A stretch of 45,109 bases of DNA from an uncultured beta proteobacterium (lineage in GTDB: Bacteria > Pseudomonadota > Gammaproteobacteria > Burkholderiales > Burkholderiaceae_C). The notes below the pieces were generated by a model. That model was given only the letters and a program-made list of their open reading frames with translations, made no database searches and was not told where the DNA came from. Positions 16,961-26,062 of the stretch are shown here, one piece after another. How positions within the stretch are numbered: the stretch's first letter is position 1; every line of letters begins with the position of its first letter. The stretch is from the NCBI GenBank assembly GCA_903914175.1, contig CAIWNX010000043.1, forward strand, positions 1-45,109. The letters are read 5' to 3'. The position numbers were made by a program, and so were the translations under genes.

Positions 16961-17647
16961 ATGAGTGATTCACAAACTTCCGGTTTCGGTAAATTCGTTC
17001 CTGGTTTTGACTTCCTCCAGAACCTGGCCAAGGGGGCAACGCAGAACATTCCGCAAATGCCCAATCTGGCGAACTGGATTGCGCCTACGCTGAATCTGGA
17101 AGAGCTTGAAAAACGCATCGATGAACTCAAGACCGTGCATTTCTGGCTTGAGCAAAACGCCAAGGCGCTCGGTGCCACGGTGCAGGCGCTCGAAGTGCAG
17201 AAGATGACGCTGGCCACGCTCAAGGGCATGAACTTCAATATCGGCGACATGGCCAACGCGCTCAAGCTCAAGGCCGCCGATACCGTGTTCTCGGGTGTGC
17301 AGCGCGTCACCGATAAGGCCGCGTCCACGGCACAGAGCATTTCCGAGGTGGCGAGCGAGGCGCAGAACGTGGCCAAGAAAGTGCGCAAGGCGGCCAAGCC
17401 GGCGGCAACCGCTGCTGCTGGCATGGTGGACCCGATGCAACTCTGGGGGTCGTTGACGCAACAGTTCCAGCAGATCGCCGCCAGCGCCATGAAAGACGCT
17501 GGCAAGGCCACTGCCATCGACATGACGAAGAACATGGCGACCGGCCTGGCCAAGGAAGCCGTCAAGGCGACCAAAAAGGCCGCATCCAACGCCGTCAAGT
17601 CGCGCACGGCAGCGAAAAAGCCGGTGCGCAGAAGCAGCCACGGCTAA
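16961..17647 (+). CDS. phaM: PhaM family polyhydroxyalkanoate granule regulator
   Basis: A 228-residue protein resembling PhaM of Ralstonia eutropha, which activates the PHA synthase PhaC1, sits on PHB granules and ties them to the nucleoid through a basic C-terminal tail. The conserved N-terminal region is clear: FGKFVPGFDFLQNLAKG, LANWIAPTLNLEELEKRIDELKTVHFWLEQNAKALGAT and EVQKMTLATLKGMNF. The C-terminus is Ala/Lys-rich (KATKKAASNAVKSRTAAKKPVRRSS), like the DNA-binding tail of PhaM. GGAG at 16952-16955 is a good ribosome-binding site 5 nt before the ATG. The FIST gene follows 24 bp downstream and is probably cotranscribed. No PHA synthase is in the window. Confidence 0.85.
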   Translation: MSDSQTSGFGKFVPGFDFLQNLAKGATQNIPQMPNLANWIAPTLNLEELEKRIDELKTVHFWLEQNAKALGATVQALEVQKMTLATLKGMNFNIGDMANALKLKAADTVFSGVQRVTDKAASTAQSISEVASEAQNVAKKVRKAAKPAATAAAGMVDPMQLWGSLTQQFQQIAASAMKDAGKATAIDMTKNMATGLAKEAVKATKKAASNAVKSRTAAKKPVRRSSHG

Positions 17648-17671
17648 ACGCGCCGGGGTCTGCCTGCCAGC

Positions 17672-18928
17672 ATGAAACTGTTTCCTGCGGGTCACGCCAC
17701 GCATCCGCAGTGGCGCATGGCCGCTGCGCTGGCGCTGGCGCAGTTGCGCGCGCAGATGGCGCTGCCCGATTACGCCAGCGCGCCCGGCTTGGGCCTGCTC
17801 TACATCACCGACCACTACGCGCCACAGGCGCAGGACATTCTGGAGTACCTCAGCGCCGAACTGCCCGAGGTGACGGATTGGGCCGGCACGGTGGGTGTTG
17901 GTGTTGCCGCCAACAACGTCGAATATTTCGATCAGCCGGCGCTGGTGCTGATGCTGTGTGAACTGCCGAGCGACCAGTACCGCGTGTTTTCCGGTGTGGC
18001 GCCGCTGGGCCTGGGTTTCGAGGCACATTCAGCCCTGGTGCACGCCGACCCCGAAACCCCCGATCTGGGTGAACTGATTCAGGAGATGGCTGCGCGCACC
18101 GCCAGCGGCTACCTGTTTGGCGGTTTGTCGGCGAGTCGCTCGCGCAGCGTGCAGTTTGCCGTGGGGGGCAACGGCAACATCAAGGGGCAGGGCGCTGCCG
18201 CCGGTGTTTTCAGTGGTGGTTTGAGCGGTGTGGCCTTTGGCGAGCAGGTGAATCTGGTTTCGCGCGTGACGCAGGGCTGCCTGCCGATCTCCAAGGCCTA
18301 CCGCGTCAGCGCGGCTGAGAGCAACGTGGTGAACCTGCTCGACGGCGAGCCCGCGCTTGATGTGTTGCTGCGTGAACTCAAGGTCACACTGGAGCAGCCC
18401 GAGCAGGCGCTGCAAGCCGTGCGTGCCACGCTGGCCGGGCTTTTGCAGCGCGACGCGCAGGGTGACGCGGTGGTGGTGGCGCGCACCGGTAATTTCGGCA
18501 GTGATGTGCTGGTGCGCCACATCATTGGCTTGGACACGGCGCGCGGCGCGATTGCCGTTTCCGAACAGGTCAGGACCGGCATGGAACTGGCCTTTTGCCA
18601 GCGCAATGTGCAGGCCGCGCGCGCGGATCTGATGCGCGTTTGCGCCGAGATCCGCGAAGAACTCGAACCCGAAGAACTGGCACTCGCCGCGCTCACAGCG
18701 CCGGCGCCCCTGAGCACGCCGGCAGCGGCGCAGCGCATTGCCGGTGCGGTTTATGTCAGTTGCTCCGGGCGCGGCGGTCCGCATTTTGGCGGCCCCAGCG
18801 CCGAGCTCCAAATCGTGCGCCGCGCGCTCGGCGACGTGCCGCTGGTGGGTTTCTTTGCTTCCGGCGAGATTGCGCGCAATCACCTCTACGGCTACACCGG
18901 GGTGCTGACGGTGTTTGTTGGTTACTGA
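17672..18928 (+). CDS. FIST N- and C-terminal domain sensor protein
   Basis: A 418-residue protein made of the two FIST domains (N-terminal part about 25-230, C-terminal part about 235-415). FIST domains are predicted small-ligand sensors, possibly for amino acids, found alone or fused to signalling domains. This copy is stand-alone, with no kinase, cyclase or chemotaxis output domain. Typical features are LLYITDHYAPQAQDILEYL in the N-terminal domain, WAGTVGVGVAANNVEYF, and near the C-terminus CSGRGGPHFGGPSAELQIVRRALGDVPLVGFFASGEI with ending LYGYTGVLTVF. It follows phaM by 24 bp, so an operon is likely. A link between FIST sensing and PHA granule control is inference only. Confidence 0.88.
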   Translation: MKLFPAGHATHPQWRMAAALALAQLRAQMALPDYASAPGLGLLYITDHYAPQAQDILEYLSAELPEVTDWAGTVGVGVAANNVEYFDQPALVLMLCELPSDQYRVFSGVAPLGLGFEAHSALVHADPETPDLGELIQEMAARTASGYLFGGLSASRSRSVQFAVGGNGNIKGQGAAAGVFSGGLSGVAFGEQVNLVSRVTQGCLPISKAYRVSAAESNVVNLLDGEPALDVLLRELKVTLEQPEQALQAVRATLAGLLQRDAQGDAVVVARTGNFGSDVLVRHIIGLDTARGAIAVSEQVRTGMELAFCQRNVQAARADLMRVCAEIREELEPEELALAALTAPAPLSTPAAAQRIAGAVYVSCSGRGGPHFGGPSAELQIVRRALGDVPLVGFFASGEIARNHLYGYTGVLTVFVGY

Positions 18929-18991
18929 GATGGCGGCAGGCGGCAGCGGACGTTTCGGGTTTCGCTGGCGCCGGACGCGATACGTTACCGA

Positions 18992-20164
18992 TCAGGCGTG
19001 GGTTTTTGTCGCAACCTCCAGGCAAAGCGCTGCCAGTGGCACGGCTTGGATATCCGCGTGCAAGGGAAAGGTCTCCTGCCCCGGATAGACCACCAGTTTG
19101 CGGCTAGGCGCCAGGTCTTCGCAGGCGATGTGAAAGCCGCGCTCCAGCTTGGGTGTCAGGCTGCGTTTGATTTCAATGGCCCACAGTTCGCCGCCAGGCC
19201 AGACCAGCAGCAGATCGATTTCGGCGCCGGCGCTGGTGCGGTAGAAATAGCCCTGCACGTTGGCGGGTGCACAACAGAGCAGGTTTTCAATGCAAAAACC
19301 TTCCCAGCTTGCGCCCAGTACCGGGTGCGAGAGCAGGGTTTCCTTGCGCTCAATGTCGAGCAGGGCATGCACCAGGCCGCTGTCACGCAGGTAAATCTTC
19401 GGCGTCTTGACCAGGCGTTTGCCGATGTTTGAATGCCATGGCGGCAGACGGCGCACCAGCAGCAGGGAACACAGCAGGTCGATGTAGCTCTGGATGGTTT
19501 TGACATCAACACCCATGTTGCGCGCCAGCTGGGTCATGTTGAGCAGGCCGCTTTGGTGGTGCGCCAGCATGGTCCAGAAGCGGCGCAGGGTGTCGGCTGC
19601 GATGCGCGGGCCAAACTGCGGCACGTCGCGCTCCAGGTAACTGCGGATGAAGTTTTGCCGCCAGCGCAAGCTGCGCGCATCGCTCGGCGCTGTCAGGCTC
19701 TCGGGAAACCCGCCGCGCAGCCAAAGGGTGTCGGGCGCTTGTGCGCCTATTTCCAGAACATCGAGCGGCCCGAGTTCCAGGTAGGCAATGCGGCCGGCCA
19801 GTGTTTCGCCCGCTTGCTGCAGCAGGTCCAGCGACGCCGAACCCAGCAGCAGATACTGGCCTGCGCGTTTGCCGTTGCGCCGGGCCTGGTCGATTAGTCC
19901 GCGCAGTACCGGGAACAATCCCGGGGCGCGGTGCACTTCGTCGAGGATGACCAGTTTGTCAAGGTGATCGGTCAGGTAAAGCTCGGCTTGCGCGAGTTTG
20001 GCGCGGTCGCGTTCGGATTCGAGGTCAAGGTAGATGCTGGGAAGGGTCTTGGCGACTTCCAGCGCCAGCGTGGTTTTGCCAGACTGGCGCGGCCCGAGCA
20101 GTGCAACGGCGGGGGCGTGTTGCAGCTCTTCAGTGAGTTGGGGTAGGATGCGGCGTGAAAACAT
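18992..20164 (-). CDS. AAA ATPase with DUF4143 (AAA_14) domain
   Basis: A 390-residue ATPase of the AAA_14/DUF4143 type. The N-terminal domain has Walker A GPRQSGKT (24-31) and Walker B LVILDE (71-76) followed by VHRAPGLFPVLRGLID. The middle contains a winged-helix-like segment (LNMTQLARNMGVDVKTIQSYIDLL). The C-terminal DUF4143 shows a PD-(D/E)xK nuclease-like signature, E315-x-D317 and E331-x-K333. These genes are scattered irregularly across bacteria and archaea and their function is unknown. It is probably an accessory gene, placed between FIST and tgt. A good promoter overlaps its start, so the message may be leaderless. No partner gene is adjacent. Confidence 0.93.
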   Translation of the reverse strand: MFSRRILPQLTEELQHAPAVALLGPRQSGKTTLALEVAKTLPSIYLDLESERDRAKLAQAELYLTDHLDKLVILDEVHRAPGLFPVLRGLIDQARRNGKRAGQYLLLGSASLDLLQQAGETLAGRIAYLELGPLDVLEIGAQAPDTLWLRGGFPESLTAPSDARSLRWRQNFIRSYLERDVPQFGPRIAADTLRRFWTMLAHHQSGLLNMTQLARNMGVDVKTIQSYIDLLCSLLLVRRLPPWHSNIGKRLVKTPKIYLRDSGLVHALLDIERKETLLSHPVLGASWEGFCIENLLCCAPANVQGYFYRTSAGAEIDLLLVWPGGELWAIEIKRSLTPKLERGFHIACEDLAPSRKLVVYPGQETFPLHADIQAVPLAALCLEVATKTHA

Positions 20165-20171
20165 CCTTGCA

Positions 20172-20200
20172 ATTATGGAGTTTCATTCCATGATTTGCAA
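20172..20200 (-). promoter_or_regulatory. Sigma70 promoter of DUF4143 ATPase gene, with inverted repeat
   Basis: TTGCAA (20195-20200) and CATAAT (20172-20177) are spaced by exactly 17 bp on the minus strand. CATAAT ends 7 nt before the ATG at 20164, so transcription should start at or within about 4 nt of the start codon. An inverted repeat, ATGGA-N7-TCCAT (20175-20191), overlaps the spacer and -10 and could be a repressor site. Confidence 0.6.
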
Positions 20201-20223
20201 GATTAATTTGTTTCAATGTGGGT

Positions 20224-21496
<1,273 letters not shown>

Positions 21497-21504
21497 GACG
21501 CCAT

Positions 21505-21732
21505 ATGCAAGCAGCCATTGTTTCAAGCAAAGGTCAAGTCACCCTGCCAGCTGCGATGCGGGCCAAGCTCGGACTACAGGCTGGCTCGCACATCCGGTTT
21601 GAACTGCGCGGGCAGGAACTGGTGATCACGCCGGAACTGCCCATGAGCGCTTACCGGGGCATGCACACGGGCTACGGGCTCACGGCCGCTGATCTGGAAA
21701 TTGAGAAGGAACCAGACCGGGAGTTTGAATGA
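21505..21732 (+). CDS. AbrB/MazE-family antitoxin
   Basis: A 75-residue swapped-hairpin AbrB DNA-binding protein, beginning AAIVSSKGQVTLPAAMRAKLGLQAGSHIRFEL, the hallmark of the AbrB/MazE/SpoVT family. The C-terminal 30 residues (YGLTAADLEIEKEPDREFE) are acidic and probably disordered, as expected for the part that wraps round and neutralises a PIN toxin. Its stop overlaps the start of the toxin gene by 4 nt (ATGA), the usual antitoxin-first arrangement. AAAGGA at 21493-21498, 6 nt before the ATG, is a good ribosome-binding site, and the inverted operator copy (GTAAAG) overlaps it, so repressor binding would mask translation signals in the DNA as well. Confidence 0.92.
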   Translation: MQAAIVSSKGQVTLPAAMRAKLGLQAGSHIRFELRGQELVITPELPMSAYRGMHTGYGLTAADLEIEKEPDREFE

Positions 21733-22103
21733 ACCTGGTCGATTCCTCGGGCTGGATTGAGTATCTGCTCGATACCGAACGTGCTGACTTGTTCGCTCAG
21801 GCCATAGAGCATCGCAACGACCTGCTGGTGCCCGTGATTGCACTGTTCGAGGTGCATAAAGTGCTCAGTCGAAAAATGCCAACCGAACTGGTCGCCAAGT
21901 GCCTGGATGTGATGCGGCTGGGCCGCGTTCTGGAGATTAGCGATCAGCGCGCCATTGCCGCTGCCGAGGTTGCGCTGCGCCACCGGTTGGCCATGGCCGA
22001 TGCCATGATGTACAGCTTGGCGCTTGAGCATGGCGCTACCCTCTGGACGCAAGACGTCGATTACCAGGGTCTGCCCAGCGTCCAGTGGTTTGCCAAACCC
22101 TGA
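21729..22103 (+). CDS. vapC: PIN-domain ribonuclease toxin, VapC family
   Basis: A 124-residue PIN-domain protein of the VapC family. The acidic residues that bind magnesium are visible: D5 in NLVDSSGWIEYLL, E41 in ALFEVHKVL, D91 in MADAMMYSLA and D109 in LWTQDVDY. VapC toxins cut RNA, often tRNA anticodon loops or the 23S sarcin-ricin loop; the target cannot be predicted here. The active site looks intact, so the toxin is likely functional. It is coupled to the antitoxin by a 4-nt overlap and convergent with aidB, with 24 bp between the stop codons. Confidence 0.93.
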   Translation: MNLVDSSGWIEYLLDTERADLFAQAIEHRNDLLVPVIALFEVHKVLSRKMPTELVAKCLDVMRLGRVLEISDQRAIAAAEVALRHRLAMADAMMYSLALEHGATLWTQDVDYQGLPSVQWFAKP

Positions 22104-22127
22104 CACTGGCGCCGCTTCACCGACCCC

Positions 22128-23813
22128 TCAGGCGCCGCTTTGCGGCGTGGCGCGTGCAATGATGGCGTTGACATCGACGCCGCGTGGCAGCGTGCCGTAG
22201 TTGTGGTGGCCGAGCTGCGACAGGCGTGACTGGCAGAAGGCGTCGCTGATGAAGGCAGGCGCGTGGCGCACCAGCAGCGAAGCCTGCAGCGCCAGTGCCA
22301 TGCGGTCGACCAGATCACGCGCGCGGTATTCGATGTCGCGCACATCACGCAAATCTTTCGCCAGCGCCGCAATCCATTGGTCGAGCGCAGCATGCGTGCC
22401 CTGCGCCTTGCTGGCTTCGGCAAAGAAGGCGTCGATCACGGCCGGTGTTTTGGCCATGGCGCGCAGCACGTCCAGGCATTGCACGTTGCCGCTGCCTTCC
22501 CAGATCGGATTGACCGGTGCTTCACGGAACAGGCGCGGCATCATGCTGTCTTCCATGACGCCGCTGCCGCCGATGCACTCCATGGCTTCGTAGGCGTGGT
22601 TCGGTGTGCGCTTGCAGATCCAGTATTTGCCAACGGCTGTGACCAGGCGCACCAGCAGGTCTTCCTGTTCGTCGCTGCGATGGTCCATGGCGCGTGCCAC
22701 ACGCATCGTCAGCGTCAGCGCGGCTTCGTTTTCCAGCGCCAGATCGGCCAGCACGTTTTGCATCAACGGCTGCTGATTGAGTACCTTGCCGAAAGCCGAG
22801 CGGATCGAGCAGTGGTGCAGCGCTTGCGACGCGGCCATGCGCATGCCCGCGCTCGATCCCACCATGCAGTCAAAGCGCGTCATGCTGACCATCTCGATGA
22901 TGTTGCGCACGCCACGCCCTTCTTCGCCCACCATCCAGGCCAGCGCGCCGCGCAGTTCGGTCTCGCTCGATGCGTTGGAGGCGTTGCCCATCTTCTTCTT
23001 CAGGCGCAGCACCTGCATGGCGTTCTTGCTGCCGTCAGGCCGCCAGCGCGGCAGCAGAAAGCACGACAGCCCGCCAGCGCTGTGCGCCAGCACCAGAAAC
23101 GCGTCGCACATCGGCGCTGATACGAAGTACTTGTGGCCGACCAGTTCGTAGGCCTGGCCCGGGCCGCCGCTGCCCAGCGGGTAGGCTTGCGTGCTGTTGC
23201 TGCGCACGTCGGAGCCGCCCTGCTTTTCCGTCATTGCCATGCCGATGGTGACGCCCTGCTTCTGGCTCACCGGCACGTTGCGCGGGTCGTACACGGGTGC
23301 CGTGACCTTGGGCAGCCAGTCGCGCGCCAAGTCGCCCTGCAGGCTCAGTGTCGGCACGGCGGCAAAGGTCATGGTGATCGGGCAGCCGTGGCCGGCTTCC
23401 ACCTGCGTCTGCAGGTAGTTGCCTGCGGCGCGGGCCACGTGGGCGCCGGGGCCGGGCCGCGTCCAAGGCGAGGCGTGCAGGCCGTGCTCGATGGCGGTCT
23501 TCATGAGCTGGTGGTAGGCCGGGTGAAAGCTCACCAGATCGATCCGGTTGCCGAAGCGGTCGTGGCTGTCGAGCTCGGGCTGGTGCTTGTTGGCCAGACG
23601 GCCGAGTTCGAGGTAGTCGGCCGAGCCGGTCAGTTGCCCGAATGTCGTGAGTTCAGGCTCGGCCCACTGCGCACCTTCGCGCCGCACGGACTGCGTCAGC
23701 ACCGCATCCTGGCTGTACATGTTGTAGTCGCACAGCTCGCGCGAGAGATTGGTCAGCGCGTGCGTTTCGGCCAGGAACGGGGAAGCGGGTTGGGTATTGA
23801 TTGCCATGTCCAT
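22128..23813 (-). CDS. aidB: AidB-like acyl-CoA dehydrogenase
   Basis: A 561-residue flavoprotein closely resembling E. coli AidB (541), the acyl-CoA dehydrogenase homologue of the Ada alkylation response. Landmarks are ITMTFAAVPTLSLQGDL, IGMAMTEKQGGSDVRSNSTQA (FAD and substrate region), GHKYFVSAPMCDAFLVLAHSAGGLSCFLLPRWRPDGSKNA (split here), and EAMECIGGSGVMEDSMMPRLFREAPVNPIWEGSGNV. The family also has a C-terminal DNA-binding region; residues 500-561 are Arg-rich here. AidB binds DNA and has weak isovaleryl-CoA dehydrogenase activity; its true role is debated. The start at 23813 is fixed by AAGGAG at 23820-23825, 6 nt upstream. It lies 38 bp after rep on the same strand, probably in one operon. 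No Ada or AlkB gene is near. Confidence 0.93.
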   Translation of the reverse strand: MDMAINTQPASPFLAETHALTNLSRELCDYNMYSQDAVLTQSVRREGAQWAEPELTTFGQLTGSADYLELGRLANKHQPELDSHDRFGNRIDLVSFHPAYHQLMKTAIEHGLHASPWTRPGPGAHVARAAGNYLQTQVEAGHGCPITMTFAAVPTLSLQGDLARDWLPKVTAPVYDPRNVPVSQKQGVTIGMAMTEKQGGSDVRSNSTQAYPLGSGGPGQAYELVGHKYFVSAPMCDAFLVLAHSAGGLSCFLLPRWRPDGSKNAMQVLRLKKKMGNASNASSETELRGALAWMVGEEGRGVRNIIEMVSMTRFDCMVGSSAGMRMAASQALHHCSIRSAFGKVLNQQPLMQNVLADLALENEAALTLTMRVARAMDHRSDEQEDLLVRLVTAVGKYWICKRTPNHAYEAMECIGGSGVMEDSMMPRLFREAPVNPIWEGSGNVQCLDVLRAMAKTPAVIDAFFAEASKAQGTHAALDQWIAALAKDLRDVRDIEYRARDLVDRMALALQASLLVRHAPAFISDAFCQSRLSQLGHHNYGTLPRGVDVNAIIARATPQSGA

Positions 23814-23819
23814 GAGTGT

Positions 23820-23825
23820 CTCCTT
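23820..23825 (-). promoter_or_regulatory. Ribosome-binding site fixing the aidB start
   Basis: AAGGAG is a near-perfect Shine-Dalgarno sequence, 6 nt before ATG 23813. It rules out the longer reading frame that begins at 23852. Confidence 0.75.
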
Positions 23826-23851
23826 CGGGCTCAGAGCATGATTCGATTGCA

Positions 23852-25996
23852 TCAGGATGTCAACGCCTGTGCCGCTGCATTGTCCTGCGCCTTCTTGGCA
23901 AATTCGGCACGCAGCGCCCTGAGTTTTTCGCGCGGGTCTTCGCGCACCGTGGCCTGGTTCAGCGCCATCTCGGCGATGAAGCGGCTGGGCTGCGCGGCAA
24001 CCAGCTCGCGGCCCTTCTTGCGTTTGCGCGTCCAGCTCACGGCCAGGCTGCGCTGCGCGCGCGTGATGCCGACATACATCAGGCGGCGCTCCTCCTGCAG
24101 CCGCGTTGCCATGGCCTCGTCGGCGGCTTCATCCGCACGTTCGGAGCCGCCGCGGGAGGCCGCGCCGTCGCTGAGCTTGAACGGCAGCAGGCCTTCGTTG
24201 ACGCCGACCAGGATCACGTGCGGCCACTCCAGCCCCTTGGCGGCATGAAGGGTCGAGAGCGTGACCACGTCCTGATCGGTCTCGCGTTCGCTGATGGTCG
24301 ACAGCAGCGACACGGTCTGCGCGACCTCCAGCAGGGTCTTGGGTTCGTTGACCGTGGTGACGCCCGCGGCATCCGCAATCGTGCCGCCGCAGCGCGCCGA
24401 CATCCAGTCGCAAAAGTCGATCACATTGGTCCAGCGCGCGGCGGCGAGCTTCTCGCTGTCCTCGCCGTCGTACAAGTGCTTCTGGTAGTCGATTTCCTTG
24501 AGCCAGTCGCGCAGAAAACCGCCGGCGGCCTCGGCGCCCACGGTTTGGCGGGCGCGAAACTCCAAATCGTTCACGTAACGGCCGAATTCATGCAGGCTGC
24601 CCAGCGCCTTGGCGCCCATGACGCTGCCGAGCGAGCCCGAAAACAGCGCCTCGAACAGGCTGACCTTGCGGCTGCTGGCAAAGCGGCCGAGCTGCGCGAG
24701 CGTCTGATGCCCGATGCCGCGCTTTGGGGTTGTGACGGCGCGCAGGAAGGCCGGGTCGTCGTTGTTGTTGATCCAGAGCCGGAACCAGCTGCACAGGTCC
24801 TTGATTTCGGCGCGGTCGAAGAAGCTGGTGCCACCCGAGACTTTGTACGGAATGTTCGCCTTGCGCAAAGCTTTCTCGAACGGCTTGGCCTGGTGGTTGG
24901 CGCGGTACAGCACGGCAAAATGCCGCAGTTCCTGAAACTGCGGCCCGCCGGCGCTGGTGCCGCCGGCGCGCAGGCTCTGGATGCGCGCCACCGTGCGCTC
25001 GGCTTCGTGGTCTTCGCTGTCGGCGTCGACGACGCGCACCGGTTCGCCTTCGCCCAGGTCGCTCCACAGGTTCTTCGGGAACAGTTTGGGGTTGGGGCCG
25101 ATCACGTTGTTGGCGGCGCGCAGAATGGCGCTGGTGGAACGGTAATTCTGCTCCAGCTTGATGACCTTCAGCGCCGGAAAGTCAATCGGCAGGCGCTTGA
25201 GGTTGTCCAGCGTGGCGCCGCGCCAGCCGTAGATCGACTGGTCGTCGTCGCCGACGGCGGTGAAGCGCGCCTGGTCGGCCGGCTTGCCGCCGACCAGCAG
25301 CTTGAGCACCTCGTACTGCGTGGCGTTGGTGTCCTGGTATTCATCGACGAGTACATGGCCGATCAGGCCCTGCCATTTCTGTCGCACCGTTTCGTGGTCC
25401 TGCAGCAGTTTGAGCGGCAGGCTGATCAGGTCGTCGAAATCCACGCTCTGGTAGGCGGCCAGGCGCTCCTCGTAGTGCGCCATGACGCGGGCGATGATGC
25501 GCTCGTTGTCGTTCTGCGCGGCGGCGGCAGCGCGCTCGGCGTTGAGCCCGAGGTTCTTCCACAGGCTGATGGTCCACTGCCAGCTACGCGCCGTGGCCGC
25601 ATCGACTGTGCCGCCGGCGTCCTTCAGGATGCTGGTGACGTCGTCGCTGTCGAGGATGGAGAACTGCGGCTTGAGGCCGAGCGCCGCGCCATCCTGGCGC
25701 AGCATGCGCACGCCCAGCGCGTGGAAGGTGCAGATCACGACGTCCTTGGCCGGGCGCCCGATCAGGTCCTTGGCGCGCTCGCGCATCTCGCTGGCCGCCT
25801 TGTTCGTGAAGGTGATGGCGGCGATGCGCTGCGGCTCCAGACCGGCCTGGATCAGGCGCGCGATCTTGTGCGTGATGACGCGTGTCTTGCCCGACCCGGC
25901 CCCGGCGAGCACCAGGCAGGGACCGTGCATGAAATTGACAGCTTCCTGCTGTGCCAGGTTCAGGCCGGCGTTTGCGTTGGATGGGGGGGAGGACAT
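23852..25996 (-). CDS. rep: ATP-dependent DNA helicase Rep/UvrD-like
   Basis: A 714-residue superfamily 1A helicase, 3'-5', close to Rep in length and motifs. Motif I is AGAGSGKT (31-38), motif Ia is ITFTNKAASEM, motif II is VDEYQDTN, motif III is GDDDQSIYGWRGA, motif IV is LEQNYRST, and motif VI lies in EERRLMYVGITRAQ. Rep clears protein roadblocks ahead of the replisome and helps PriA-linked restart; priA lies two genes away. The start at 25996 gives a normal N-terminus (NLAQQEAVNF). TATGAT at 26021-26026 is a plausible -10 box, with a leader of about 18 nt. Downstream aidB is probably cotranscribed. Confidence 0.95.
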   Translation of the reverse strand: MSSPPSNANAGLNLAQQEAVNFMHGPCLVLAGAGSGKTRVITHKIARLIQAGLEPQRIAAITFTNKAASEMRERAKDLIGRPAKDVVICTFHALGVRMLRQDGAALGLKPQFSILDSDDVTSILKDAGGTVDAATARSWQWTISLWKNLGLNAERAAAAAQNDNERIIARVMAHYEERLAAYQSVDFDDLISLPLKLLQDHETVRQKWQGLIGHVLVDEYQDTNATQYEVLKLLVGGKPADQARFTAVGDDDQSIYGWRGATLDNLKRLPIDFPALKVIKLEQNYRSTSAILRAANNVIGPNPKLFPKNLWSDLGEGEPVRVVDADSEDHEAERTVARIQSLRAGGTSAGGPQFQELRHFAVLYRANHQAKPFEKALRKANIPYKVSGGTSFFDRAEIKDLCSWFRLWINNNDDPAFLRAVTTPKRGIGHQTLAQLGRFASSRKVSLFEALFSGSLGSVMGAKALGSLHEFGRYVNDLEFRARQTVGAEAAGGFLRDWLKEIDYQKHLYDGEDSEKLAAARWTNVIDFCDWMSARCGGTIADAAGVTTVNEPKTLLEVAQTVSLLSTISERETDQDVVTLSTLHAAKGLEWPHVILVGVNEGLLPFKLSDGAASRGGSERADEAADEAMATRLQEERRLMYVGITRAQRSLAVSWTRKRKKGRELVAAQPSRFIAEMALNQATVREDPREKLRALRAEFAKKAQDNAAAQALTS

Positions 25997-26020
25997 TGGA
26001 TACTTGAGGCGGAGCCGCGA

Positions 26021-26026
26021 ATCATA
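26021..26026 (-). promoter_or_regulatory. Candidate -10 box of rep
   Basis: TATGAT on the minus strand matches five of six consensus bases and lies 24 nt before the rep start codon. The -35 position (GGCAGT) is poor. Confidence 0.35.
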
Positions 26027-26050
26027 CAGAGGCCGCCGCGGCAACTGCCG

Positions 26051-26056
26051 GACAAT
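26051..26056 (+). promoter_or_regulatory. -10-like hexamer 6 nt before AEC transporter start
   Basis: GACAAT ends 6 nt before GTG 26063. No Shine-Dalgarno sequence is visible. If used, the message is leaderless with a GTG start. Confidence 0.4.
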
Positions 26057-26062
26057 AGCGGC

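Noticed and set aside
23816-26062. A very long rightward open frame antisense to rep that runs on into the AEC transporter.
   Set aside because: It is the shadow of a GC-rich gene. Its composition is Arg/Ala/His/Gln-rich, it matches no family I know, and the opposite strand holds all helicase motifs. Only the part from GTG 26063 is a real gene.
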